In this document: positions 1-6,799 of the stretch, in pieces
Layout: each line of letters opens with the position of its first letter
How positions within the stretch are numbered: position 1 is the stretch's first letter
Assembly: GCA_964613585.1 (NCBI GenBank)
Contig: CAZTHL010000109.1
Location: forward strand, 1-11,003
From: CAZTHL01 sp964613585
GTDB taxonomy: Bacteria; Pseudomonadota; Alphaproteobacteria; DSM-16000; Inquilinaceae
Direction of reading: 5' to 3'
DNA: 11,003 nt
Program-made: the position numbers and the translations under genes
The notes under the pieces: model-generated
What the model saw: the letters and a program-made list of their open reading frames with translations, nothing else
What the model was told of the DNA's origin: nothing
Database searches by the model: none

Positions 1-380
1 CCGGCCAGCAGCTTCTGCTCCTGCAGCGGGATGCCGAGCTTCTCATAGGTGCGCAGAAGCTCGGGATCGACCTCGTCGAGGCTGTCCAGCACCGGCTTCT
101 TCTTCGGCGCCGCGTAGTAATAGGCGTCCTGATAGTCGATCGGCGGATGGCTGACCTTGGACCAGCGCGGCTCGGGCCGGGTCAGCCAGTGCTGAAAGGC
201 ACGCAGCCGCCATTCCAGCAGCCATTCCGGCTCCTGCTTCTTGGCCGAGATCAGACGCACAATGTCCTCGCTGAGACCCTTCGGCGCCCGCTCCATCTCG
301 ATGTCGGTGACGAACCCGTACTTGTACTTCTCGCGGGTGACCGACTCGATCTGATCGATGGTGTCCGTAACCGCCGCCAT
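1..380 (-). CDS. sufB: SufB, Fe-S cluster assembly scaffold subunit (N-terminal part, cut by window edge)
   Basis: SufB forms the SufBCD (or SufB2C2) scaffold complex on which sulfur and iron are assembled into clusters before transfer to cytoplasmic apoproteins. About 126 residues are visible, reading leftward off the window; family members are usually about 470-490 residues, so roughly three quarters is missing, including the beta-helix core. Recognisable SufB N-terminal blocks are YKYGFVTDIE (19-28), PKGLSEDIVRLIS (33-45), EWLLEWRLRAF (52-62), IDYQDAYYYAAPK (81-93) and LGIPLQEQ (115-122). The ATG at 378-380 is preceded by a purine-rich stretch containing GAGGACGAGG, a good ribosome site. 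It is the last visible gene of the minus-strand Fe-S operon but is separated from the ferredoxin gene by 352 bp, so it may also have its own promoter. The family call is secure; whether sufC and sufD follow cannot be seen. Confidence 0.95.
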   Translation of the reverse strand, partial: MAAVTDTIDQIESVTREKYKYGFVTDIEMERAPKGLSEDIVRLISAKKQEPEWLLEWRLRAFQHWLTRPEPRWSKVSHPPIDYQDAYYYAAPKKKPVLDSLDEVDPELLRTYEKLGIPLQEQKLLA

Positions 381-732
381 GGCACGCCTCGTCCTCTCTC
401 GCTTCGTGGCACCGATCGATCCGGTGCGACCGATCCGGCGCGACCGATCCGGTGCGGCCCGCGCGCCGGTCCGGGAGCCCCGCGCGGCCTAAACACCATT
501 ATTGACCGCTAAACCTAGCTGTCCAGTCAGACTTACATCCGTCCCCAAACTTCTTCGGTCGCCGGCATGGTGCCGTTCAGCCCCGAACAGTGGAAGACAG
601 CGATGAAAACGTCGGATGGACCGCCTGCCGGCGCCCCCGGGGCATTCGCCACTCATCGGCCGTCAACGCCAATGCCGCTGCCAAATACCAAGTTGCAAGG
701 TAGGATATAAAATTCATTTCGCAAGGCACACA
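381..732. other. Intergenic gap between ferredoxin and sufB
   Basis: This 352-bp gap interrupts an otherwise compact minus-strand operon. It holds a 3 x 14 bp tandem repeat (415-456, listed separately), an AT-richer patch at about 489-535, and another at 697-725. On the minus strand the first patch reads CTGACTGGACAGCTAGG and then AATAAT, which could hide a weak promoter or a degraded IscR-like dyad (GACT-4-AGCT), but no hexamer pair matches well. A 35-codon ATG frame exists at 603-710 on the plus strand; I do not believe it is a gene, as it has only a poor ribosome site and no recognisable product. I see no U-tract terminator after the ferredoxin gene. Confidence 0.6.
415..456. repeat. Short tandem repeat, 3 x 14 bp
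   Basis: Three adjacent 14-bp units: ATCGATCCGGTGCG (415-428), ACCGATCCGGCGCG (429-442) and ACCGATCCGGTGCG (443-456). Units 1 and 3 and units 2 and 3 each differ by one base. The array lies 35-76 bp upstream of the sufB start, inside its leader or promoter region. It could be a slipped-strand minisatellite or a set of direct operator half-sites; nothing in the sequence decides between these. Confidence 0.85.
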
Positions 733-1062
733 TCAGCCAAGCATGTTGTTGGTTTGCTCCGGCAGACGCACAATCAGGCCATCCAGCTCGTCGGTGACGA
801 CGACCTGGCAGCCGAGCCGGGAGGTCCTGGTCAGCCCCCAGGCCAGATCGAGCATGTCCTCCTCGTCCTCGCTGGGCGGCTCGAGCCTGCCGGCCCAGGC
901 CGGATCGACGATGACATGGCAGGTCGAGCAGGCGAGCGAGCCTTCGCACGCCCCCTCGATGTCGACATCGTATTCCCGCGCGATCTCGAGGATCGTCATG
1001 CCCGCACGCACGTCGATCTCGCGCCTTGCGCCACCCTTCTCGATGAACACGATCCTCGGCAT
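733..1062 (-). CDS. fdx: [2Fe-2S] ferredoxin, adrenodoxin/ISC type
   Basis: A 109-residue soluble plant/vertebrate-fold ferredoxin. The four cluster ligands are plain: C39, C45, C48 and C85, spaced C-x5-C-x2-C-x36-C as in the adrenodoxin/Fdx subgroup. Further hallmarks are the block GACEGSLACSTCHV (37-50), the acidic DEEDMLD segment (66-72) and the R-L-G-C-Q context of the last ligand. In the ISC pathway this protein donates electrons for reductive cluster assembly, possibly for persulfide reduction at the scaffold. The ATG at 1060-1062 follows a strong purine stretch (GGAGAGCGAGGGAG). The gene lies 64 bp downstream of the desulfurase and upstream of sufB, which supports a role in assembly rather than general electron transfer. 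Length is normal for the family. The gene symbol is given by function and context; its redox partner is not visible. Confidence 0.93.
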   Translation of the reverse strand: MPRIVFIEKGGARREIDVRAGMTILEIAREYDVDIEGACEGSLACSTCHVIVDPAWAGRLEPPSEDEEDMLDLAWGLTRTSRLGCQVVVTDELDGLIVRLPEQTNNMLG

Positions 1063-1126
1063 CGTCTCCCTCGCTCTCCTTTCCCAATCACCCGTTGCTT
1101 CCGTGGCCGCCGGCTCCGGCCGCCGG

Positions 1127-2245
<1,119 letters not shown>

Positions 2246-2304
2246 GGTTCGACGGGATCGCGGGCGGGGGAGGACCGCGAGCTCCGCTGTGGTGGAGACC
2301 CGAC

Positions 2305-2787
2305 CTACTCGGCGGCCACCCGGTCGATCAGGGACGGCTGCTCGATCGGGTCCCGGAAGACCTGGCTGGTGCCCAGCACCCGCCGCTGCACCACATCCGC
2401 CAGGCTGACCGAGCTGAGGAAGATGTGGATCTGGTTGCCAAGCTCCTCCCACAGATCGTGGGTCAGGCACCGGCTCTTGTCACTCTGGCAGCCGGCGGGC
2501 GAGCTCGGGTGGCACCGGGTGGCGCGGATCGGCTCGTCAACCGCCAGGATGATGTCGGAGACCCGGGTGGCGCCGCTCTCGCGCGCCAGCAGGTAGCCGC
2601 CGCCCGGTCCGCGGACACTCTTGACGAGTCCGTTGCGCCGCAGCTTGGCGAACAGCTGCTCAAGATAGGACAGGGATATCTCCTGCCGCTCGGCGATGTC
2701 GGCCAGGGCGACCGGGCGGCCATTGCTGTGCCGCGCCAGATCCACCATGGCCATGACCGCGTATCGTCCTTTCGTGCTCAGCTTCAT
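2305..2787 (-). CDS. iscR: IscR-type Rrf2-family Fe-S responsive regulator
   Basis: A 160-residue transcription factor. The N-terminal winged helix-turn-helix begins MKLSTKGRYAVMAMVDLA (1-18) and includes SLSYLEQLFAKLRRNGLVKS (38-57) and the wing RGPGGGYLLAR (59-69). The cluster-binding segment has C92, C100 and C107 followed by H110 in CLTH, the same ligand set as E. coli IscR (three Cys plus His), though the loops are longer than the C-x5-C-x5-C of the E. coli protein. The family usually represses its own Fe-S operon when [2Fe-2S]-loaded. The ATG at 2785-2787 has an AAGGA ribosome site about 9 bases upstream and matches the family start exactly. The frame stays open upstream through the tandem repeat, but no start codon lies in that stretch. 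It sits between cysE and the desulfurase, the usual place for a cluster-sensing autoregulator. RirA is a less likely alternative, given the CLTH motif and the operon. Confidence 0.93.
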   Translation of the reverse strand: MKLSTKGRYAVMAMVDLARHSNGRPVALADIAERQEISLSYLEQLFAKLRRNGLVKSVRGPGGGYLLARESGATRVSDIILAVDEPIRATRCHPSSPAGCQSDKSRCLTHDLWEELGNQIHIFLSSVSLADVVQRRVLGTSQVFRDPIEQPSLIDRVAAE

Positions 2788-2852
2788 CGCCCGAGTTCCT
2801 TTCCCCCTGATGATTCTTCTACCTGACGACCGCCGACCCTGGCGACCGCCTA

Positions 2853-2924
2853 CCTGGTGACTGGCCTGGTGACTGGCCTGGTGACTGGCCTGGAGACTGG
2901 CTTGGTGACTGGCCTGGTGACTGG
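2853..2924. repeat. Tandem repeat, 6 x 12 bp, in the iscR leader
   Basis: Six back-to-back units of CCTGGTGACTGG: 2853-2864, 2865-2876, 2877-2888, 2889-2900 (one change, GGAGA), 2901-2912 (one change, CTTGG) and 2913-2924. The array fills half of the 145-bp gap between the cysE stop (2933) and the iscR start (2787), with 65 bp left to the start codon. On the minus (transcribed) strand the unit reads CCAGTCACCAGG. A looser echo, GGCGGTCGYCAGG, occurs twice between the array and iscR. The 12-bp period keeps the reading frame and is close to one DNA turn. It could be a minisatellite or a multi-site operator. Confidence 0.93.
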
Positions 2925-2932
2925 CGCTCCGC

Positions 2933-3679
2933 TCAGCATGCGGTCTGCGGCCCGTCGCCGTCACGGGCGGCGCGCTCCCGCTCCCGCTCGAACACCAGCG
3001 CCTGCAACTGCTGCCGTGCCTCCGCCCGCTCCTGCTCCAGCGCCTCGAGGCGCTGGCGCATCGACTGCATCTCCTCCATGAGGCCGCGGATGGTGCGGTC
3101 GAGCGGCGCCACGACCTCCTCGCACGGCGTGCCGTACGGCAGAAACTGTGGCTCACCCTTCTCGTCGCGCCGCTTGACCACCACCGCCGGCACACCGACC
3201 ACGGTGCAGCCTTCCGGCACGTCCTTCAGCACCACGGCGTTCGCGCCGACCCGCGCCGACTGGCCGACGACGACCGGTCCCAGCACGGTGGCATTGGCGC
3301 CGACGATGACACCGTCGCGCAGGGTCGGGTGCCGCTTGCCGCCGTGCAGGGAGGTGCCACCGAGGGTGGCCCCCTGGTACAGGGTGACGTCGTCGCCGAT
3401 TTCCGCGGTGCTGCCGATGACCACGCCGGTGCCGTGGTCGATGAAGAAACGCCGGCCGATGGCGGCGCCCGGATGAATCTCGATGCCCGTGACGGCCCGG
3501 GCACAGTAGGACAGGAATACCGCCGGCCCGCGCCAACCGCGCTGCCACAGCCAGCGTGCCAGCCGGTAGACCTGGATGGCATGGAAGCCCGGATAGAAGA
3601 GCAGGATTCCGAGCGTCGAGGCCGCCGCCGGGTCGCGGCGCTTGATGCTGGCGATATCCTCGCTGACACGCTTCAACAC
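2933..3679 (-). CDS. cysE: Serine O-acetyltransferase (CysE)
   Basis: A 248-residue enzyme making O-acetylserine from serine and acetyl-CoA, the committed step of cysteine synthesis. A helical N-terminus carries RDPAAAS (15-21; D16 matches the substrate aspartate region of E. coli CysE) and PGFHAIQVYRLARWLW (30-45). The left-handed beta-helix spans about 65-170, with IHPGAAIG (68-75), FIDHGTGVVIG (79-89; catalytic His H82 with D81), YQGATLGGTS (101-110) and GGKRHPT (113-119). The last 55 residues are charged and probably coiled-coil (about 198-238). They end in Cys and lack the terminal isoleucine that docks CysE into cysteine synthase in well-studied species. The GTG start at 3677-3679 has GGGGA 8 bases upstream; an adjacent TTG is the alternative. 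It is the first gene of the Fe-S operon, supplying the precursor of the desulfurase substrate. The enzyme call is firm; whether cysteine synthase binds it is unknown. Confidence 0.95.
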   Translation of the reverse strand: MLKRVSEDIASIKRRDPAAASTLGILLFYPGFHAIQVYRLARWLWQRGWRGPAVFLSYCARAVTGIEIHPGAAIGRRFFIDHGTGVVIGSTAEIGDDVTLYQGATLGGTSLHGGKRHPTLRDGVIVGANATVLGPVVVGQSARVGANAVVLKDVPEGCTVVGVPAVVVKRRDEKGEPQFLPYGTPCEEVVAPLDRTIRGLMEEMQSMRQRLEALEQERAEARQQLQALVFERERERAARDGDGPQTAC

Positions 3680-3783
3680 GGCACCCGTCCCCGCATAATG
3701 CGCCTCACCACTGTCGGGGCGCCGATCATGCCTGGCAATCCGTCAAAGACAACCCAAATGTACCCGGCATCTGAGGCATACGC

Positions 3784-3813
3784 CTTATATATAAGACCAA
3801 CTCGGCGGGTCAA
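3784..3813 (-). promoter_or_regulatory. Probable sigma70-type promoter of the cysE-iscR-desulfurase-fdx operon
   Basis: On the minus strand TTGACC (3813-3808, 5 of 6 consensus) is followed after 16 bases by TATATA or after 18 bases by TATAAG (5 of 6). It is the only AT-rich, well-matched promoter in the 237-bp divergent gap. Transcription would start near 3777, giving a leader of about 100 nt before the cysE GTG. The -10 region lies inside the perfect 12-bp palindrome CTTATATATAAG (3784-3795), which could be a protein site or simply a feature of an AT-rich promoter. A weaker TTGACG at 3841-3846 on the plus strand could serve the hydrolase, but I find no good -10 for it. Confidence 0.6.
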
Positions 3814-3916
3814 GTATTGCCGGAATGCTCTTCGCCGCGCTTGACGGGAAGGCTGAGGGCACCGGTCCAATACGGAACCGCCGGAGCGCCGGCCGCAAAG
3901 CAAGACGGGTTGCATC

Positions 3917-4579
3917 ATGCCTGAAGTGATCTTCAATGGTCCCGAGGGTCGGCTGGAGGGTCGGTATACCCACAGCCGGACGCCGAACGCGCCCATCGCC
4001 GTGCTGCTGCACCCTCATCCGCAGCGCGGCGGGACCATGAACAATCGTGTGGTGTATCTCTTGTACACGGCGTTTCAGCGCCGGGGCTTCTCCTGCCTGC
4101 GCTTCAATTTCCGCGGCGTGGGCCGCAGCCAGGGGCAGTTCGATCGTGGCGAGGGTGAGCTGTCGGACGCGGCGGCGGCGCTCGACTGGCTGCAGACCGT
4201 CAACCCGAACGCCTCCTCCTGCTGGGTCGGCGGCTACTCCTTCGGCGGCTGGATCGCCATGCAGCTGCTCATGCGTCGGCCGGAGATCGAAGGCTTCATC
4301 GCCGTAGCGCCACCGGCCAACCTCTATGACTTCGGCTTTCTCGCGCCCTGCCCGTCCTCCGGCCTGATCGTGCATGGCGACCGGGACGTGTCGGTCCCGC
4401 ACGAATCGGTCGCGAAGCTGGTGACCAAGCTGTCGCAGCAGCGTGACATCGAGATCGACTACCGGCTGGTCAAGGGCGCCAGCCACTACTTCAACAACAA
4501 CTTCGACGAGGTCATGAACCACGTCGAGACCTATCTCGACACCCGGCTCCGGCCGCCGCTGGCCGAGGTCGCGGAGTAG
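3917..4579 (+). CDS. Alpha/beta hydrolase, COG2945-type small serine hydrolase
   Basis: A 220-residue single-domain alpha/beta hydrolase. The presumed catalytic triad is visible: nucleophile S108 in GYSFGG (106-111), acid D157 in VHGDRDVSVP (152-161) and histidine H190 in KGASHYF (186-192). An N-terminal signature LLHPHPQRGGTMNN (30-43) followed by LRFNFRGVGRSQG (61-73) marks the family of short prokaryotic hydrolases found in many alphaproteobacteria. There is no signal peptide, so it is probably cytoplasmic. The physiological substrate is unknown; esterase or peptidase activity would be a guess. The ATG at 3917 matches the usual family N-terminus (MPEVIFNGPEGRLEG), but its ribosome site is poor. 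It is divergent from cysE and shares a 237-bp control region with the Fe-S operon. The 295-bp gap to tyrS suggests it may be transcribed alone. Confidence 0.88.
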   Translation: MPEVIFNGPEGRLEGRYTHSRTPNAPIAVLLHPHPQRGGTMNNRVVYLLYTAFQRRGFSCLRFNFRGVGRSQGQFDRGEGELSDAAAALDWLQTVNPNASSCWVGGYSFGGWIAMQLLMRRPEIEGFIAVAPPANLYDFGFLAPCPSSGLIVHGDRDVSVPHESVAKLVTKLSQQRDIEIDYRLVKGASHYFNNNFDEVMNHVETYLDTRLRPPLAEVAE

Positions 4580-4589
4580 CCGCCGCCGC

Positions 4590-4628
4590 GCCGGCCGCCT
4601 TGCCCCGGACGGAGGGTCGGCGGCCGGC
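4590..4628. terminator. GC-rich inverted repeat after the hydrolase gene, possible terminator
   Basis: Perfect 10-bp arms GCCGGCCGCC (4590-4599) and GGCGGCCGGC (4619-4628) enclose a 19-base loop, beginning 11 bases after the hydrolase stop codon. There is no T-tract, so classic intrinsic termination is doubtful. It may be a transcript-end stabilising stem or a chance structure in GC-rich DNA. Confidence 0.35.
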
Positions 4629-4648
4629 TGGTCGGCCACCAAGGAACC

Positions 4649-4687
4649 GCGGCGACGGGTGGCGGCGACGGGTGGCGGCGACGGGTG
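4649..4687. repeat. Short tandem repeat, 3 x 13 bp
   Basis: Three identical copies of GCGGCGACGGGTG at 4649-4661, 4662-4674 and 4675-4687, in the gap before tyrS. It is unrelated in sequence to the 14-bp and 12-bp arrays elsewhere in the window but alike in scale and in its intergenic position. Confidence 0.9.
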
Positions 4688-4875
4688 ACCGATCGACACG
4701 CGTATCCGTCTCACCATCGGGTGGTGCGCCCGGCGACCGTTCCGTTAGCGAGGCGTTCCGGCCGTCGAGCTTGGCGGCGCCATCGCCGATGGGCTAAACC
4801 GCTGCGACACGGGGGGTCGGCCCGGGAGCCGTCAAAGGTCCGGGCGGGCCGGCGCGCACCGGCCGGGGTCAGTCC

Positions 4876-6129
4876 ATGAGCGAGCTACGCTCCGATCTGC
4901 TGCGCAGCCTCGAGGCGCGCGGCTTCATTCATCAGTGCACCGATCTGGCGGCGCTCGACGCGCTCGCCCAGGACGGCACGGTGACCGGCTATATCGGCTT
5001 CGACGCCACCGCCGACAGCCTGCATGTCGGCAACCTGGTGTCGATCATGCTGTTGCGCCGGCTGCAGCAGGCCGGCCACCGACCGATCGTGCTGATCGGC
5101 GGCGGCACCACCAGGATCGGCGATCCGTCGGGCAAGGACGAGAGCCGGCAGCTGCTCGACGACGAGCGCATCGCCGCCAACATCGCCGGCATCCGCCGCA
5201 CCTTCGAGCGCTTCCTCAGCTTCGACGACGGGCCGAGCGGCGCGATGCTGGTGAACAACGCCGACTGGCTCGACCGGCTGGTCTACATCCCGTTCCTGCG
5301 CGAGGTCGGCCGGCACTTCACCATCAACCGGATGCTTACCTTCGATTCCGTGCGCCTGCGCCTGGAGCGCGAGCAGCCGCTGACCTTCCTTGAGTTCAAC
5401 TATATGATACTGCAGGCCTACGACTTCGTCGAACTCGGCCGCCGGCACGGCTGCCGCCTGCAGATGGGCGGCTCGGACCAGTGGGGCAACATCGTCAACG
5501 GGGTCGAGCTGGCGCGCCGGATGGCGGGCCTGGATCTGCACGGGCTGACCACGGCGCTGATCACCACGGCCTCCGGCGCCAAGATGGGCAAGACGGTGGC
5601 CGGCGCGGTGTGGCTCGACCCGGCGCGGCTCGGCCCCTACGACTACTGGCAGTTCTGGCGCAACACGGAGGACGCCGATGTCGGCCGCTTCCTGCGCCTG
5701 TTCACCGACCTGCCGCTCGACGAGATCGCCCGGCTGGAGCGGCTCGAGGGGGCCGAGTTGAACGAGGCGAAGAAGCGGCTGGCGACCGAGGCGACGGCGC
5801 TCGCCCATGGGCCCGCGGCGGCCGAGGCGGCGGCGGAGACGGCGCGCCGCGCCTTCGAGGAAGGGGCCGCGGCGGCCGGGCTGCCCACCGTCGAGGTGCC
5901 GCGCGCGCGCCTGGCGGACGGCGTGCCGGCCTTCGAGCTGTTTCGCCTGGCCGGGCTCGCCGCCTCGAACGGCGAGGCGCGCCGGCTGATCCGCGGCGGC
6001 GGCGCCCGGCTCAACGACGAGCGGCTGGAGGCCGAGGATCGCCTGGTCACGGCGGAGGATGCCGGGGCCGACGGCACGGTCAAGCTGAGCGCGGGTCGCA
6101 AGCGCCACGCCCTTGTCCGCGGTGCCTGA
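4876..6129 (+). CDS. tyrS: Tyrosyl-tRNA synthetase
   Basis: A 417-residue class Ic aminoacyl-tRNA synthetase that charges tRNA-Tyr with tyrosine in the cytoplasm. The HIGH-type motif is HVGN (50-53) within GFDATADSLHVGNLVSIM; the KMSKS-type loop is KMGKT (236-240). Tyrosine-pocket residues recognisable by family pattern are Y39 in GYIGFD, Y176, Q180 and D183 in FNYMILQAYDF, and Q202 in GGSDQWGN. The C-terminal S4-like RNA-binding domain occupies about 353-415 (FRLAGLAASNGEARRLIRGGG). Length is normal for the family. The ATG at 4876 has GGGG 7-10 bases upstream and fits the family N-terminus. Its stop overlaps the start of the exoD-like gene, so the two are probably cotranscribed and translationally coupled. 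No T-box or other leader regulator is recognisable. Confidence 0.97.
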   Translation: MSELRSDLLRSLEARGFIHQCTDLAALDALAQDGTVTGYIGFDATADSLHVGNLVSIMLLRRLQQAGHRPIVLIGGGTTRIGDPSGKDESRQLLDDERIAANIAGIRRTFERFLSFDDGPSGAMLVNNADWLDRLVYIPFLREVGRHFTINRMLTFDSVRLRLEREQPLTFLEFNYMILQAYDFVELGRRHGCRLQMGGSDQWGNIVNGVELARRMAGLDLHGLTTALITTASGAKMGKTVAGAVWLDPARLGPYDYWQFWRNTEDADVGRFLRLFTDLPLDEIARLERLEGAELNEAKKRLATEATALAHGPAAAEAAAETARRAFEEGAAAAGLPTVEVPRARLADGVPAFELFRLAGLAASNGEARRLIRGGGARLNDERLEAEDRLVTAEDAGADGTVKLSAGRKRHALVRGA

Positions 6130-6772
6130 GCTTGACGGCGCGGCGCCGGGCCCCGGGGTGGCCGGCCAGGCCCGGGACGCCCTTCCGCCGTCGGCGCTGA
6201 TCCGCGAGCTGGTCGACGCGCTGCCCGGGGACAGCATCAGCCTGGCCGAGCTGGTCGACGTGTTCGGGGAGCGCGCGTTCGGCCTGCTGCTCATCGTGCT
6301 GGTGCTGCCGACCATCCCGCCGACGCCGGTCGTGCCGGTCGGCGTCACGCTGGGCAGCGTGGTGATGCTGCTCGCCGTCCAGGTGGCGGCCGGGCGGCGC
6401 CGGCTGTGGCTGCCCGGCAGCCTGGCCCGGCGCCGCATCGGACGCCGGCTGCTCGCCGGCCTGCTTGAGCGCGGTCAGCCGATCCTGCGCGCGATGGAGC
6501 GCCCGCTCAGGCCCCGGCTGGGCTGGCTCGCCGAGCCCTGGGCCTACCGGGCGATCGGCCTGTCGGCGATGCTGATGGGCTTCCTGATCGTTCTGCCGAT
6601 CCCGCTGGGCAACATTCTGCCGGGCCTTGGCGTTCTGGCGATCGGCCTCGGCCTGTTCGCGCGCGACGGCCTCGCCATCCTGCTCGGCCTTGCTCTCAGC
6701 ACGCTGTCGCTGGCCGCCTATGCCTTCCTGGCCGCGCTGGGGATCCGGCTGCTCGGCGGGCTCGCCGGCTGA
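6113..6772 (+). CDS. exoD: ExoD-family membrane protein
   Basis: Up to 219 residues. After a variable N-terminus, the ExoD pattern begins at SALIRELVDALPGDSISLAELVDVFGERAFGLL (about 27-59). Hydrophobic segments follow at about 55-72, 73-92, 147-168, 170-182 and 186-215, with the Pro-rich turns LPTIPPTPVVPVG (65-77) and LPIPLGNILPGLG (161-173) typical of the family, so it is an inner-membrane protein. ExoD was named in Sinorhizobium meliloti, where it affects exopolysaccharide production, alkali tolerance and nodule invasion; its biochemical activity is unknown. The start is uncertain: TTG at 6113 overlaps tyrS by 17 bases, GTG at 6122 by 8, and GTG at 6158 gives no overlap; none has a strong ribosome site. 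It is convergent with the glycosyltransferase 27 bp away, itself a surface-polysaccharide type of gene, though no functional link is shown. Confidence 0.85.
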   Translation: MSAVPELDGAAPGPGVAGQARDALPPSALIRELVDALPGDSISLAELVDVFGERAFGLLLIVLVLPTIPPTPVVPVGVTLGSVVMLLAVQVAAGRRRLWLPGSLARRRIGRRLLAGLLERGQPILRAMERPLRPRLGWLAEPWAYRAIGLSAMLMGFLIVLPIPLGNILPGLGVLAIGLGLFARDGLAILLGLALSTLSLAAYAFLAALGIRLLGGLAG

Positions 6773-6799
6773 GCGTGCGGCCCGTGGCGCCGGCGCGGC

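Larger units (their letters stand above)
4580..4875. other. Intergenic gap between hydrolase and tyrS
   Basis: This 296-bp gap holds an inverted repeat (4590-4628), a 3 x 13 bp tandem repeat (4649-4687) and, just before the tyrS ribosome site, a small perfect hairpin GGCCGG-6-CCGGCC (4847-4864). The hairpin could partly mask the GGGG at 4865-4868. A weak promoter candidate for tyrS is TTGGCG (4771-4776), an 18-base spacer and TAAACC (4795-4800), matching 4 and 3 of 6 consensus positions. An arginine-rich GTG frame (4685-4879) overlaps tyrS by ATGA; its composition looks like GC-rich noise, so it is not called. Confidence 0.5.

Noticed and set aside
489..535. A possible IscR or RirA binding site in the sufB leader.
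   Set aside because: The dyad GACT-4-AGCT is imperfect and no flanking consensus is present; too weak to call.
603..710. A 35-codon plus-strand frame between sufB and the ferredoxin gene.
   Set aside because: Opposite in direction to the operon, only a weak ribosome site, and no recognisable peptide.
2853..2924. The 12-bp array as a CRISPR.
   Set aside because: Units are back-to-back with no unique spacers and no cas genes nearby.
2305..3195. A longer IscR with an N-terminal Ser-His-Gln-Ala repeat encoded by the tandem array.
   Set aside because: The frame is open, but no start codon lies between the array and the normal ATG, and the upstream part overlaps cysE; the ATG at 2787 has a good ribosome site and the family N-terminus.
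3785..4717. A 310-codon minus-strand frame opposite the COG2945 hydrolase.
   Set aside because: The plus-strand hydrolase has an intact catalytic triad and family start; the opposite frame has no motif.
4685..4879. A 64-codon GTG frame overlapping the tyrS start by ATGA.
   Set aside because: Composition is dominated by Arg, typical of non-coding GC-rich DNA; its start lies in the 13-bp repeat and has no ribosome site.
4885..6438. A 517-codon minus-strand frame opposite tyrS and exoD.
   Set aside because: Antisense to clear tyrS with all active-site motifs; no recognisable domain and shadow-like composition.
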